Below are positions 41,898-51,143 of a DNA stretch of 64,000 nt, piece after piece (the stretch's first letter is position 1; each line of letters starts with the position of its first letter). The notes beneath the pieces were generated by a model that was not told the DNA's origin, made no database searches, and saw only the letters and a list, made by a program, of their open reading frames with translations. The translations under genes and the position numbers were made by a program. This stretch comes from CADEEN01 sp040384625 (GTDB lineage: Bacteria > Pseudomonadota > Gammaproteobacteria > Burkholderiales > Burkholderiaceae_C), in NCBI GenBank assembly GCA_040384625.1, contig JAZKIW010000091.1, positions 1 to 64,000 of the forward strand, in the 5' to 3' direction.

Positions 41898-43072
41898 ATG
41901 CGTTCCCCGGTAGCGCGGCGGTACAGCACGTCGAAGACCACGGCGACGATCAGGACCTGTCCGATGATCACCATGCGCCAGCCGATGGCCACGTCGAGCA
42001 GCAACAGGCCGCTTTCGAGGAACTGGATGATCAGGGCGCCGAGCACGGTGCCGAGCACCGTGCCGCTGCCGCCCGACAGCGCCACGCCGCCGATGACGGC
42101 GGCCGCGATCACGTACAGCTCCTGGTTGGCGCCGAGCGAGTTGGTGCCGGCGTTGAGGCGCGACACGGCCACGATAGCCGCCACCGTGGTCAGCGCGCCG
42201 AGCAGCAGGAACAGCTTCAGCAGCACCCGCTTGACCGGGATGCCGACCAGCAGCGAGGCCTCGGGGTTGCCGCCGATCGCGTAGACGTAGCGGCCGAAGC
42301 GGGTGCGGTTGACGATGAAGGACACCACGACCACCACCACGCCCCAGATCAGCACCGGCACCGGCACGCCCTGGCCCTGACCCTTGTCGGCCAGCTGGTA
42401 GGCGTTCATCGTGGCCACGAAGGCCAGCGCCAGCGCCGCAAATCCAGACGTCAGCATCAGGTCGAACCAGAGCGGCCGCGACGCGAAGCCGTGCGCGGCC
42501 GCACCGCGGCGGCGCGCGACCGTCATCCAGACCAGCGCCGCGGCCATCACGATGCCGAGGACCCAGCTCCACAAGGGGCCGAGTGCGCCGTCGAGGCCGC
42601 CGCCGAAGAGCAGGAAGCTGGCGTCGGTGATCGGTTGCGTCTTGCCGTCGGCGACCAGAAAGGCCGCACCGCGAAACGACATCAGGCCGCCCAGCGTGAC
42701 GACGAACGAGGGCACGCCGAGGTAGGCCGTCAGCCAGCCTTGGTACAGGCCGATCGCCAGGGCCAGCGACAGGCCCGCCAGCGCGGCCGGCACCCAGTGC
42801 CAGCCCTTGGAGTACATCAGGAAGGCGATCAGCACACCGATCACGCCCATCGCCGAGCCTACCGACAGATCGATCTGCCGCGCCACGATGACCAGGGCCA
42901 TCGCGGTGGCGATGATGCCGACCACCGCGGTCTGCTGGGCGATGTTGTAGAGGTTTTCGGGTGTGAGGAAGTTGCCGGTCAGGACATGAAAGCCCAGCGC
43001 CATGAGCGCGAGCACCGCGGCCATGATCGCCAGGCGCATGTCGAGCGCGCTGATCTGCAGTCGCGCGAGCAT
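41894..43072 (-). CDS. xylH: Sugar ABC transporter permease, XylH-like
   Basis: This 392-residue membrane protein of the RbsC/XylH family has motifs VARQIDLSVGSAMGVIG, GVPSFVVTLGGLMSFRGAAF and RFGRYVYAIGGNPEASLLVG. About ten hydrophobic segments are present, including the long cytoplasmic insert typical of XylH. It lies 7 bp downstream of the binding-protein gene and overlaps the ATPase gene. Confidence 0.87.
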
Positions 43073-43079
43073 GCAGGGC

Positions 43080-44102
43080 TCACTTGCAGGCGTCCGGCGC
43101 GCTGGCCTTGTCGACGCCCTTGCACAGCTCGGCCTTCGTGATGTGGCCGGCCTTGACGACCACATCGAGGTTGGCGCGCGTGATCGGGCTGGCCTTCAGG
43201 AAGATCGAGTCCATCGACACCTTCTTCTCGCCTTCGGCCCACTTCACGGCGTTGGGCACCGGCTTGCCGGCGGCCAACAAGACCGCTGCACTGGCGGCCT
43301 CGCGGCCGAGGTCACGCGAGTCCTTCCACACCGACACCGTCTGCGTGCCCAGCGCGACGCGGTTCAAGGCGGCGAAGTCGCCGTCCTGGCCCGACACCGG
43401 CACGCCCTTCAAGCCGCGCGCCGACAGCGCCGCGACCACGCCGCCGGCCATGCCGTCGTTGGAGGCGACCACCGCATCGACCTTGTTCGCGTTCTTGGTC
43501 AGGATCTGCTCCATGTTCTTCTGCGCCACCTCCGGCTTCCAGCCTTCGGTGTATTCCTCGCCAACGATCTTGATGTCGCCCTTCTTGACCGCGGCGTCGA
43601 TCACCTCTTGCTGGCCGGCGCGCAGGAAGTTGGCGTTCGGGTCGGTCGGCGAACCCTTGATCATCACGTAGTTGCCCTTGGGCTTGGCGGCGAAGACGGC
43701 GCGGGCCTGCAAGCGGCCGACTTCCTTGTTGTCGAAGGTGATGTAGAACACGCCGGGCGCTTCGATCAGGCGGTCGTAGGCGACGACGGGAATCTTCTTG
43801 GCCTTGGCCTTGGCCAGCGCCGGGATGATCGCGTCCTTGTCCATCGCCAGGATGATCAGCGCCTTGGCGCCCTTGGCGATCAGGCCGTCGATGTCGGCGA
43901 GTTGCTTTTCCGGCGAGCCGCCAGCGTCCGCGCTGACATAGGTGCCCCCGAGCTTGGCGAGCTGCTCCTTGATCGCGCGCTCGTCGGTCTTCCAGCGCTC
44001 TTCCTGGAAGTTCGACCAGCTCACGCCGACGGTCTGGGCCAGGGCCAGGGAGCCGACGCTGGCGAGCATGGCGCCGGCGATCAATTGCAAGACTTTGTTC
44101 AT
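43080..44102 (-). CDS. xylF: Sugar ABC transporter periplasmic binding protein, XylF-like
   Basis: This 340-residue protein has a signal peptide (residues 1-22, ending SLALA). The mature protein begins QTVGVSWSNFQEERWKTDER as in D-xylose-binding proteins. Xylose-pocket-like blocks include ILAMDKDAI, VAYDRLI, VVASNDGMAGG and PVSGQDGDFAAL. It is the first gene of a three-gene import operon. The specificity for xylose is family-based and not proven here; no xylose isomerase or kinase is in the window. Confidence 0.87.
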   Translation of the reverse strand: MNKVLQLIAGAMLASVGSLALAQTVGVSWSNFQEERWKTDERAIKEQLAKLGGTYVSADAGGSPEKQLADIDGLIAKGAKALIILAMDKDAIIPALAKAKAKKIPVVAYDRLIEAPGVFYITFDNKEVGRLQARAVFAAKPKGNYVMIKGSPTDPNANFLRAGQQEVIDAAVKKGDIKIVGEEYTEGWKPEVAQKNMEQILTKNANKVDAVVASNDGMAGGVVAALSARGLKGVPVSGQDGDFAALNRVALGTQTVSVWKDSRDLGREAASAAVLLAAGKPVPNAVKWAEGEKKVSMDSIFLKASPITRANLDVVVKAGHITKAELCKGVDKASAPDACK

Positions 44103-44222
44103 GAGGTGGGTCTCCTTCTGTGGTCGGCGAGCGCTCCAAGGTGGCCGCCGGTGGTGCCCATTGTTGCTGCCAACTGCACCCGCGCCATACAGGATGGCCC
44201 TAGGCGCGCAGGCCTGCCTGGC

Positions 44223-44834
44223 TCAGCGCCGGGTCGCCACCAAGGGCTTCACCCCCGGCCCGAAATCCGCGGCCGTCAGGCGCCGCCGCGCGCGGTCATC
44301 CGCCGCCAGGGGCAGCACCTCGCGCAGCGAGTCGTGGCAGCGTCCCACCAGCGCCTGGTAGACGAGGGTGCCGTCGCGCTTCCAGGCGAGCTCCTGATCG
44401 CTGAGCTCGCGAACCAGCTTGCCGGGCACGCCGGCCACGAGCGAGCGCGGCGGCACCTTCATGCCCGCGCGAATGAAGGCACTGGCGGCGACGATGGCCT
44501 GTGCGCCGATCTCAGCCTCGTCCATCACCACCGCGTTCATGCCGACCAGCGCGTCGCGGCACACCACGCAGCCGTGCAGCACCGCGCCGTGGCCGATGTG
44601 GCCGTCGGCCTCGACCAGGGTGTCGGCGCCGGGAAAGCCGTGCAGGGTGCAGTTGTCCTGCACGTTGGCGCCGGCCTCGATCACGATGCGGCCGAAGTCG
44701 CCGCGCAGGCTGGCGCAGGGGCCGACGTAGACACCCGGGCCGATCCACACGTCGCCGATCAGCACCGCGCTGGGGTGCACGTGGGCGCTCGGGTCCACCA
44801 CCGGCACCAGGCCGTCGATCGCGTAGCAGGGCAT
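44223..44834 (-). CDS. paaY: Phenylacetic acid degradation protein PaaY
   Basis: This 203-residue protein has a left-handed parallel beta-helix of hexapeptide repeats (AVLIGDVWIGPGVYVGP, ASLRGDFGRI, DNCTLHGFPG) with gamma-carbonic-anhydrase-like histidines (LHGF, GHIGHGAVLHG). PaaY is a thioesterase that relieves CoA trapping in phenylacetate breakdown. It is divergent from paaG, with the PaaR-type palindrome and -10 element in the 77-bp spacer. Confidence 0.88.
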   Translation of the reverse strand: MPCYAIDGLVPVVDPSAHVHPSAVLIGDVWIGPGVYVGPCASLRGDFGRIVIEAGANVQDNCTLHGFPGADTLVEADGHIGHGAVLHGCVVCRDALVGMNAVVMDEAEIGAQAIVAASAFIRAGMKVPPRSLVAGVPGKLVRELSDQELAWKRDGTLVYQALVGRCHDSLREVLPLAADDRARRRLTAADFGPGVKPLVATRR

Positions 44835-44871
44835 CGGTGTTTCCTCTGGTCGGGCGGGCAGGGCGTGATCC

Positions 44872-44894
44872 TATAATCGACCGACCGGTCGGTC
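44872..44894 (+). promoter_or_regulatory. paa operon -10 element and PaaR-type operator
   Basis: A perfect TATAAT (44872-44877) is followed at once by the 16-bp perfect palindrome GACCGACCGGTCGGTC (44879-44894). Transcription would start inside the palindrome, so a TetR-family repressor such as the PaaR encoded at the operon end would block initiation. No strong -35 is visible. This ACCGACCGGTCGGT core is the type expected of TetR-type PaaR operators. Confidence 0.75.
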
Positions 44895-44911
44895 AATGAA
44901 TGGAACACCGC

Positions 44912-45703
44912 ATGTCCGATGACGCCTCCTCGCTGCTCGTCGCTACCCATGGCGCGGTGCGCGTGCTCACGTTGAACCGCCCGGCAGCGCTGAACAGCTT
45001 CACCGCCGAGATGCACACTCTGTTGCACACGGCGCTCGACGAAGCGGCCGCCGAAGCCGGCGTCCGCGCGCTCCTGATCACCGGCAGCGGCCGCGGATTC
45101 TGTGCCGGGCAGGACCTGAACGACCCGGCGATGGCGGGTCCCGAAGCCGATGTCGGCGACATCGTCGAGCGCATGTACAAGCCGCTCGCGCTGCGCATCC
45201 GCTCGATGCCGGTGCCGGTGCTTGCCGCGGTCAACGGCGTGGCCGCCGGCGCCGGCGCCAACTTCGCACTCGGCTGCGACTTGGTGGTGGCGGCCCGCTC
45301 GGCCAGCTTCATCCAGGCCTTCTCGAAGATCGGCCTGATCCCCGATTGCGGCGGCACCTGGCTGCTGCCGCGGCTGGTGGGCCGCGCCCGCGCGATCGGG
45401 CTGGCGATGAGCGGCGACAAGCTGCCGGCGGAAGAGGCGGCGCGCATGGGTCTGATCTGGCAGTGCGTCGACGACGCGGCATTGATGGACACCGCGCTGG
45501 CCCTGGCCACGCGGCTGGCGGCAATGCCGACCCAGGCACTGGTGCAGACGCGGCAGGCGATCGACGAGGCCAGCGGTCAGGGCTACGCCGATGCGCTGTC
45601 AATGGAAGCCCGGCGCCAGGGCGTGCTCGGCAGGGCCCACGATGCGCGCGAGGGTGTCGCGGCCTTCGTGGCCAAGCGTGCACCGAAGTTCAGCGACCGC
45701 TGA
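44912..45703 (+). CDS. paaG: Enoyl-CoA hydratase-fold isomerase PaaG
   Basis: This 263-residue crotonase-fold protein has the oxyanion-hole segment GFCAGQDLND and the downstream KIGLIPDCGGTWLLPRLVG that characterises PaaG. PaaG isomerises ring-1,2-epoxyphenylacetyl-CoA to the oxepin. Start at 44912 (MSDDASSLL) is preferred because GGA lies 7 nt upstream and the length matches PaaG; ATG 44900 in the same frame is possible. First gene of the paa operon. Confidence 0.9.
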   Translation: MSDDASSLLVATHGAVRVLTLNRPAALNSFTAEMHTLLHTALDEAAAEAGVRALLITGSGRGFCAGQDLNDPAMAGPEADVGDIVERMYKPLALRIRSMPVPVLAAVNGVAAGAGANFALGCDLVVAARSASFIQAFSKIGLIPDCGGTWLLPRLVGRARAIGLAMSGDKLPAEEAARMGLIWQCVDDAALMDTALALATRLAAMPTQALVQTRQAIDEASGQGYADALSMEARRQGVLGRAHDAREGVAAFVAKRAPKFSDR

Positions 45704-45708
45704 TCGTC

Positions 45709-46170
45709 ATGAAGACGCCGCAGCAGATTGCCGAGGCCACGCGCGATGCGATGTGGGCCAACGACCGCGCATCGAAGATGCTCGGCATGCAGTTGCTGGC
45801 CGTCGGCCCCGGCAGCGCGCTGCTTTCGATGACGGTGCGCCAGGACATGCTCAACGGCCACGACATCTGCCACGGCGGCCTGGTGACGACCCTGGCCGAC
45901 AGCGCCTTCGCCTTCGCCTGCAACGCGCACAACGAAGTCACGGTGGCCTCGGGCTTCGACGTGAACTTGCTGGCTGCGGCGCGCCTGGGCGACGTGTTGA
46001 CGGCGCGCGCCACCGAAGTGAGCAAGGCCGGCCGGACCGGGGTCTACGACATTGCGGTGAGCAACCAGCGCGGCGAGGCGGTGGCGGCGTTTCGCGGCCG
46101 CTCGTACACGATGAAGGGCAAGCCGCTGGTCGAAGGTTTGCCCATTGGTAAACAGGGCAAACCGCGCTGA
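45709..46170 (+). CDS. paaI: Hotdog-fold thioesterase PaaI
   Basis: This 153-residue hotdog-fold protein has GHDICHGGLVTTLADSAFAF, the HGG-containing acyl-CoA pocket of PaaI with its catalytic Asp, and VTVASGFDVNLLAAARLGD. PaaI hydrolyses hydroxyphenylacetyl-CoA shunt products. It begins 5 bp after paaG. Confidence 0.9.
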   Translation: MKTPQQIAEATRDAMWANDRASKMLGMQLLAVGPGSALLSMTVRQDMLNGHDICHGGLVTTLADSAFAFACNAHNEVTVASGFDVNLLAAARLGDVLTARATEVSKAGRTGVYDIAVSNQRGEAVAAFRGRSYTMKGKPLVEGLPIGKQGKPR

Positions 46171-46183
46171 AGGAGGGCCGACG

Positions 46184-47491
46184 ATGCCCGTGAAGACCCC
46201 CGCCCCCGCTGACCTCGAGCCGATCGAGTGCGCGAGTCAGGATGAACTGCAGGCCCTGCAGCTGCAGCGCCTGCAGCACACGCTGCAGGCGGCCTACGAC
46301 AAGGTGCCGCACTACCGTGCCGCTTTCGACGCCGTGGGCGTGCATCCGTCGGACTGTCGCTCGCTGGCCGACCTGGCGAAGTTCCCGCTGACCAGCAAGG
46401 CCGACCTGCGCGCCAACTACCCCTTCGGCATGTTCGCGGTGCCCAGGGAGCGCATCGTGCGGGTGCACGCGTCGAGCGGCACGACCGGCAAGCCGACGGT
46501 GGTGGGCTACACGCAGGGCGACATCGACAACTGGGCGCACCTGATGGCGCGCTCGATCCGTGCCAGCGGCGGCCGGCCGGGCGACATCGTGCACGTGGCC
46601 TATGGCTACGGCCTGTTCACCGGCGGTCTGGGCGCGCACTACGGCGCCGAGCGCCTGGGCTGCACCGTGGTGCCGATGTCGGGCGGGCAGACCGAGAAGC
46701 AGGTCCAGCTGATCAGCGACTTTCAACCCGACATCATCATGGTCACGCCGAGCTACATGCAGGTGATCGTCGAGGAGATGCGGCGCCAGGGGTTGGATCC
46801 GCGCGCCAGTTCGCTCAAGGTCGGCATCTTCGGCGCCGAGCCCTGGACGGAGGCGATGCGCGCGGACATCGAGGCCTCGGCCGGTCTGGATGCGGTCGAC
46901 ATCTACGGTCTGTCGGAAGTGATGGGCCCGGGTGTGGCCAACGAATGCATCGAGGCCAAGGACGGGCCGGTGATCTGGGAAGACCACTTCTATCCCGAGA
47001 TCGTCGACCCCGAAACCGGTGCGGTGCTGCCCGAGGGCGAGGAGGGTGAACTCGTTTTCACCACGCTGACCAAGGAAGCGCTGCCGGTGATTCGCTACCG
47101 CACGCGCGACCTGACGCGGCTGCTGCCGCCGACCGCGCGATCGATGCGCCGCATGGGCAAGATCGTCGGGCGCAGCGACGACATGTTGATCATCCGCGGC
47201 GTCAACCTGTTCCCGACCCAGGTCGAGGAGCTGGTGCTGAAACAGGGTGGGCTTTCGGGCCAGTACCAGATCGTCGTCACGCGCGAGGCGCTGCTCGACG
47301 AAGTGGAAGTGCGCTGCGAGGTGCTGCCGGCCAACGCCAGCGCCGACCGCGATACGATCGGGCGCGCCCTGCAGCAGCGCATCAAGGACCTCTACGGCGT
47401 GAGCACCACGGTCAGCGTCGGCGTGCCGGGGTCGATCGAGCGCACCTTGGTCGGCAAGGCGCGCCGGGTGATCGACAAGCGCCCGAAGTAA
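46184..47491 (+). CDS. paaK: Phenylacetate-CoA ligase
   Basis: This 435-residue protein has the AMP-binding P-loop RVHASSGTTGKPTVVGYTQG, and further blocks IFGAEPWTEAMR, DIYGLSEVMGPG and GRSDDMLIIRGVNLFPTQVE, all diagnostic of PaaK. It activates phenylacetate to phenylacetyl-CoA, the true inducer of the pathway. ATG 46184 follows AGGAGGG. Confidence 0.95.
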   Translation: MPVKTPAPADLEPIECASQDELQALQLQRLQHTLQAAYDKVPHYRAAFDAVGVHPSDCRSLADLAKFPLTSKADLRANYPFGMFAVPRERIVRVHASSGTTGKPTVVGYTQGDIDNWAHLMARSIRASGGRPGDIVHVAYGYGLFTGGLGAHYGAERLGCTVVPMSGGQTEKQVQLISDFQPDIIMVTPSYMQVIVEEMRRQGLDPRASSLKVGIFGAEPWTEAMRADIEASAGLDAVDIYGLSEVMGPGVANECIEAKDGPVIWEDHFYPEIVDPETGAVLPEGEEGELVFTTLTKEALPVIRYRTRDLTRLLPPTARSMRRMGKIVGRSDDMLIIRGVNLFPTQVEELVLKQGGLSGQYQIVVTREALLDEVEVRCEVLPANASADRDTIGRALQQRIKDLYGVSTTVSVGVPGSIERTLVGKARRVIDKRPK

Positions 47492-47501
47492 GGAGCCGCG
47501 C

Positions 47502-48491
47502 ATGTACACCCAAGCGATGGACCTGGCGCCGAAGGAAGAGCGCGCGACGCTCGAAGACGCCGATCTGCAGCAGCGCTTCGACGCCCGCATCGACGCGGGC
47601 GAGTTCATCGAGGCCAAGGACTGGATGCCCGAGCACTACCGCAAGACCCTGGTGCGCCAGATCAGCCAGCATGCGCACTCCGAAATCGTTGGCATGCTGC
47701 CCGAGGGCAACTGGATCACGCGCGCGCCAAGTCTGAAGCGCAAGGCGATCCTGCTGGCCAAGGTGCAGGACGAAGGCGGCCATGGCCTGTACCTGTATGC
47801 CGCCGCCGAAACCCTGGGCACCAGCCGCGACCAGATGACCGAGGCCCTGCTGTCGGGCAAGGCCAAGTACAGCTCGATCTTCAACTACCCGACCTTGACC
47901 TGGGCCGACGTCGGCACGATCGGCTGGCTGGTCGACGGCGCGGCGATCATGAACCAGGTGCCTTTGACGCGCTGTTCCTACGCACCTTATGCGCGGGCGA
48001 TGGTGCGGGTGTGTCGCGAGGAGAGCTTCCACCAGCGCCAGGGATTCGAGGCGCTGCTGACGATGATGAAACAGGGCACCGAGGCCCAGCGCGCGATGGT
48101 GCAGGACGCGGTGGACCGCTGGTGGTGGCCGAGCCTGATGATGTTCGGACCGCCCGACGCCGAGAGCCCGAACAGCGCGCAGTCGATGCGCTGGGGCATC
48201 AAGCGCATCTCCAACGACGAGCTCAGGCAGAAGTTCGTCGATGCCTGCGTGGAACAGGCGGCGGTGCTGGGCGTCGTGCTGCCCGACTCCGAACTGAAGT
48301 GGAACGCCGAGCGCGGCGCGAACGACTTCGGCGCGATCGACTGGGCCGAGTTCTGGCGTGTCGTCGGCGGCGACGGGCCTTGCAACCGCGAGCGCCTGGA
48401 AGCGCGCAACAAGGCCTGGGACGAGGGCGCCTGGGTGCGCGAGGCGGCGATGGTGCATGCGGCCAAACGGTCGATCAAGGAGGCTGCATGA
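47502..48491 (+). CDS. paaA: Phenylacetyl-CoA 1,2-epoxidase catalytic subunit PaaA
   Basis: This 329-residue protein is the diiron monooxygenase subunit of PaaABCE. Visible hallmarks: DWMPEHYRKTLVRQISQHAH, AKVQDEGGHGLYLYAAAETL and VCREESFHQRQGFEALL, which supply the Glu/Asp/His iron ligands. It overlaps paaB by 4 nt. Length fits the family. Confidence 0.96.
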   Translation: MYTQAMDLAPKEERATLEDADLQQRFDARIDAGEFIEAKDWMPEHYRKTLVRQISQHAHSEIVGMLPEGNWITRAPSLKRKAILLAKVQDEGGHGLYLYAAAETLGTSRDQMTEALLSGKAKYSSIFNYPTLTWADVGTIGWLVDGAAIMNQVPLTRCSYAPYARAMVRVCREESFHQRQGFEALLTMMKQGTEAQRAMVQDAVDRWWWPSLMMFGPPDAESPNSAQSMRWGIKRISNDELRQKFVDACVEQAAVLGVVLPDSELKWNAERGANDFGAIDWAEFWRVVGGDGPCNRERLEARNKAWDEGAWVREAAMVHAAKRSIKEAA

Positions 48492-48778
48492 GTACTGCGT
48501 CTGAATGGCCGCTGTGGGAAGTCTTCGTGCGCTCGAAAGCGGGCTTGGACCACAAGCATTGCGGCAGCCTGCACGCCCCGGACCCGAAGGCCGCGATCCA
48601 GCTCGCTCGCGACGTCTACACCCGGCGCCAGGAAGGCACCAGCGTCTGGGTCGTGCGCTCGGATCAGATCGTGGCCAGCGACCCGGCAGACAAGGCGATG
48701 CTCTTCGATCCGGCCGAGGACAAGGTGTATCGGCACCCGACCTTCTACGAGTTGCCGGAATCCGTGAACCACATCTGA
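48488..48778 (+). CDS. paaB: Phenylacetyl-CoA 1,2-epoxidase subunit PaaB
   Basis: This 96-residue protein starts MSTASEWPLWEVFVRSKAGL, with conserved HCGSLHAPDPKAAIQLARDV. PaaB is the small structural subunit that bridges PaaAC pairs. Overlaps paaA (ATGA) and paaC (TGATG). Confidence 0.95.
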   Translation: MSTASEWPLWEVFVRSKAGLDHKHCGSLHAPDPKAAIQLARDVYTRRQEGTSVWVVRSDQIVASDPADKAMLFDPAEDKVYRHPTFYELPESVNHI

Positions 48779-49563
48779 TGAGCGCGTCGATCGCATTGAA
48801 TCTGACGCCTGATGTGCGCTATGTGCTGCGCATCGCCGACACCTGCCTGATCCACGCCCAGCGCCTGTCGGAGTGGTGCGGCCACGCACCGGTGCTGGAG
48901 GAAGACATCGCGCTGGCCAACCTGGGGCTGGACCTGCTCGGCCAGGCGCGGGCGCTGCTGACGCATGCCGCGGCGCTCGAAGGCAGCGGGCATGACGAGG
49001 ACGCGCTGGCCTTCCTGCGTGACGAGCGCGAGTTCTTCAACCTGACCCTCGTCGAAATGCCGTTGCGCCGCGGCGGCGCCGACTTCGCCGACACGCAGTT
49101 GCGCTGCCTGATCGTCGCTGCCTGGCTGCTACCGCTGTGGCGAGGCCTGCAGGCCTCGCGTGACGCTGCGCTGGCGGCGATCGCTGGGAAGGCGAGCAAG
49201 GAAACCCGCTACCACCTCGCCCACGCGGCCGACTGGGTGGTGCGCTTGGGCGACGGCAACGAGGAATCGAGGCGCCGCATGACGGCCGCGCTCGCCCGCG
49301 CCTGGCCCCATGTTGCCGAGCTCTTCGACGACGACGCCGTCGACGAGGCCGCAGACGCCAGTGGCCTCGGCCCGCGCGCCAGTGCGCTGCGCGAGGCCTG
49401 GCTGGCGGCGCTGCGGCCGGTCTTCGCAGACGCCCGGCTCGCGCTGCCGGCCGACGCTGCCTTCCGCAGCCATGGACGGCGCGGCGTCCACAGCGAACAC
49501 ATGGGCTATGTGCTGGCCGAGATGCAGCATCTGCAGCGCGCTTTCCCCGGGGGGGTCTGGTGA
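48778..49563 (+). CDS. paaC: Phenylacetyl-CoA 1,2-epoxidase subunit PaaC
   Basis: This 261-residue helical ferritin-like protein has the WCGHAPVLEEDIALANLGLD and EFFNLTLVEMP blocks of PaaC, the non-catalytic partner of PaaA. Also HSEHMGYVLAEMQHLQRAFP near the end. Overlaps paaD through GTGA. Confidence 0.94.
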   Translation: MSASIALNLTPDVRYVLRIADTCLIHAQRLSEWCGHAPVLEEDIALANLGLDLLGQARALLTHAAALEGSGHDEDALAFLRDEREFFNLTLVEMPLRRGGADFADTQLRCLIVAAWLLPLWRGLQASRDAALAAIAGKASKETRYHLAHAADWVVRLGDGNEESRRRMTAALARAWPHVAELFDDDAVDEAADASGLGPRASALREAWLAALRPVFADARLALPADAAFRSHGRRGVHSEHMGYVLAEMQHLQRAFPGGVW

Positions 49564-50063
49564 GCGCCGTGCCCCTGCTTGGCGATCGTCTTGGTGCGGC
49601 GTGGCGGGTGCTCGCCACGGTGCTCGATCCCGAGGTGCCGGCGCTGTCGGTCGTCGACCTCGGCATCGTGCGCGAGGTGCACGAAGGCGATGACGATGGC
49701 TTGCACGTCGTCCTGACCCCGACCTATTCGGGCTGTCCGGCCACGGAGGTGATCGAGGCCGACATCCGTGCTGCGCTCGAGGGCGAGGCCCTCGGCCCGG
49801 TGCGCATCTCGCATCGCCTGGCGCCGGCATGGACGAGCGACTGGATCAGCGTTGAGGGCCGGCGCAAGCTGGCCGCCTACGGCATCGCGCCGCCCGACCG
49901 AGCGGGCGAAGCGGTCGTGCACGTCATCGCCCGCAACGTTGCCTGCCCCCGCTGCGCCAGCGTGCGAACCGAGCGACTGTCGGTCTTCGGCAGCACCGCC
50001 TGCAAGTCGCTGTACCGCTGCCTGGCCTGTCGCGAGCCCTTCGAGCTCTTCAAGGCGATATGA
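49560..50063 (+). CDS. paaD: Phenylacetate degradation protein PaaD (iron-sulfur assembly-like)
   Basis: This 167-residue protein has a DUF59/MIP18-type N-terminal domain (VLDPEVPALSVVDLGIVREV, PTYSGCPATEVIEADIRAAL) and a C-terminal four-cysteine cluster site (CPRCASVRTERLSVFGSTAC then CLAC). PaaD is needed to mature the epoxidase system. GTG start overlapping paaC. Confidence 0.93.
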   Translation: MSAVPLLGDRLGAAWRVLATVLDPEVPALSVVDLGIVREVHEGDDDGLHVVLTPTYSGCPATEVIEADIRAALEGEALGPVRISHRLAPAWTSDWISVEGRRKLAAYGIAPPDRAGEAVVHVIARNVACPRCASVRTERLSVFGSTACKSLYRCLACREPFELFKAI

Positions 50064-51139
50064 GCGGTCTGCACTTCCACACGCTGCGCGTCTCCCGCGT
50101 CGAGGCCGACACCGACGAGGCGCGCATCGTCTCGTTCGCAGTGCCCGACGCACTGCGCGACGAGTTCGCTTTCCAGCCGGGCCAGTACCTGACGTTGCGC
50201 CGCCGCATCGGCGGCGAGGATCTGCGCCGCTCGTATTCGATCTGCGCCAGCCCCGACGAAGGCGAGCTGCGCGTCGGCGTGCGTAAGGTGCCCGGCGGCG
50301 CCTTCTCGTCCTGGCTGCACGAAGCGCTGCAAGCGGGCGATGAGCTGGACGCGCTGGCGCCACAAGGCAAGTTCATCGTGCCGGCGGGCGACGGTGCGGC
50401 GCGCCACCTGCTCCTGGTTGCCGGCGGCTCGGGCATCACGCCGATGATGGCCATCGCGCGCCATGTGCTCGCCAGCGAGCCGGCCACGCGCATCACCCTC
50501 GTTTACGCCAACCGCAAGAGCGCCAGCGCGATGTTCAAGGAGGAACTCGAGGACATCAAGAATGCCAACCTCGCGCGCTTCTCGCTCTTTGCCTTGTTCT
50601 CACGCGAGGCGGTGGAGGCGCCGCTCAACGCCGGGCGCCTGGACCAGGGCAAGATGGCCGCGCTGCTGGCCACGGTGATCGATGCACGCGGCCTCGCCCA
50701 CGCCTTCGTCTGCGGCCCGCACGGCATGAACGATGCGGTGCAGGCGGCGCTGCTCGACGCCGGCTTGGCATCCGAACGCATCCACATCGAACGCTTCGGC
50801 GTGCCACCTGGCGAGGCCGATGCCCACCTGCACGACGCGCGGCCGGGCGACGCGGCGCAGGCGCGCATCACCGTGATCCGCGACGGCGTCACCCGCGAGA
50901 TCGCCTTCACGGCGGGCACGCCGAGCCTGCTCGACGCCGCGGCGCTGGCGGGACTCGACGTGCCGTTCTCGTGCAAGAGTGGCGTCTGCGCCACCTGCCG
51001 CGCCAAGCTGCTCGATGGCCGGGTGCGCATGGACAGGAACTTCGCGCTCGATGTGGCGGACTTGGCGGCCGGCTTCATCCTGACCTGCCAGTCGCACCCG
51101 CTGACCGAGCGCGTGACCGTCAGCTACGACGAGAGATAG
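50060..51139 (+). CDS. paaE: Phenylacetyl-CoA epoxidase reductase PaaE
   Basis: This 359-residue ferredoxin-NADP reductase has a flavin domain RRSYSICASP, a pyridine-nucleotide site LLLVAGGSGITPMMAIA and a C-terminal 2Fe-2S domain with CKSGVCATC. It delivers NADPH electrons to PaaA. Overlaps paaD by 4 nt and is followed 4 bp later by paaR. Confidence 0.95.
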   Translation: MSGLHFHTLRVSRVEADTDEARIVSFAVPDALRDEFAFQPGQYLTLRRRIGGEDLRRSYSICASPDEGELRVGVRKVPGGAFSSWLHEALQAGDELDALAPQGKFIVPAGDGAARHLLLVAGGSGITPMMAIARHVLASEPATRITLVYANRKSASAMFKEELEDIKNANLARFSLFALFSREAVEAPLNAGRLDQGKMAALLATVIDARGLAHAFVCGPHGMNDAVQAALLDAGLASERIHIERFGVPPGEADAHLHDARPGDAAQARITVIRDGVTREIAFTAGTPSLLDAAALAGLDVPFSCKSGVCATCRAKLLDGRVRMDRNFALDVADLAAGFILTCQSHPLTERVTVSYDER

Positions 51140-51143
51140 GTCC

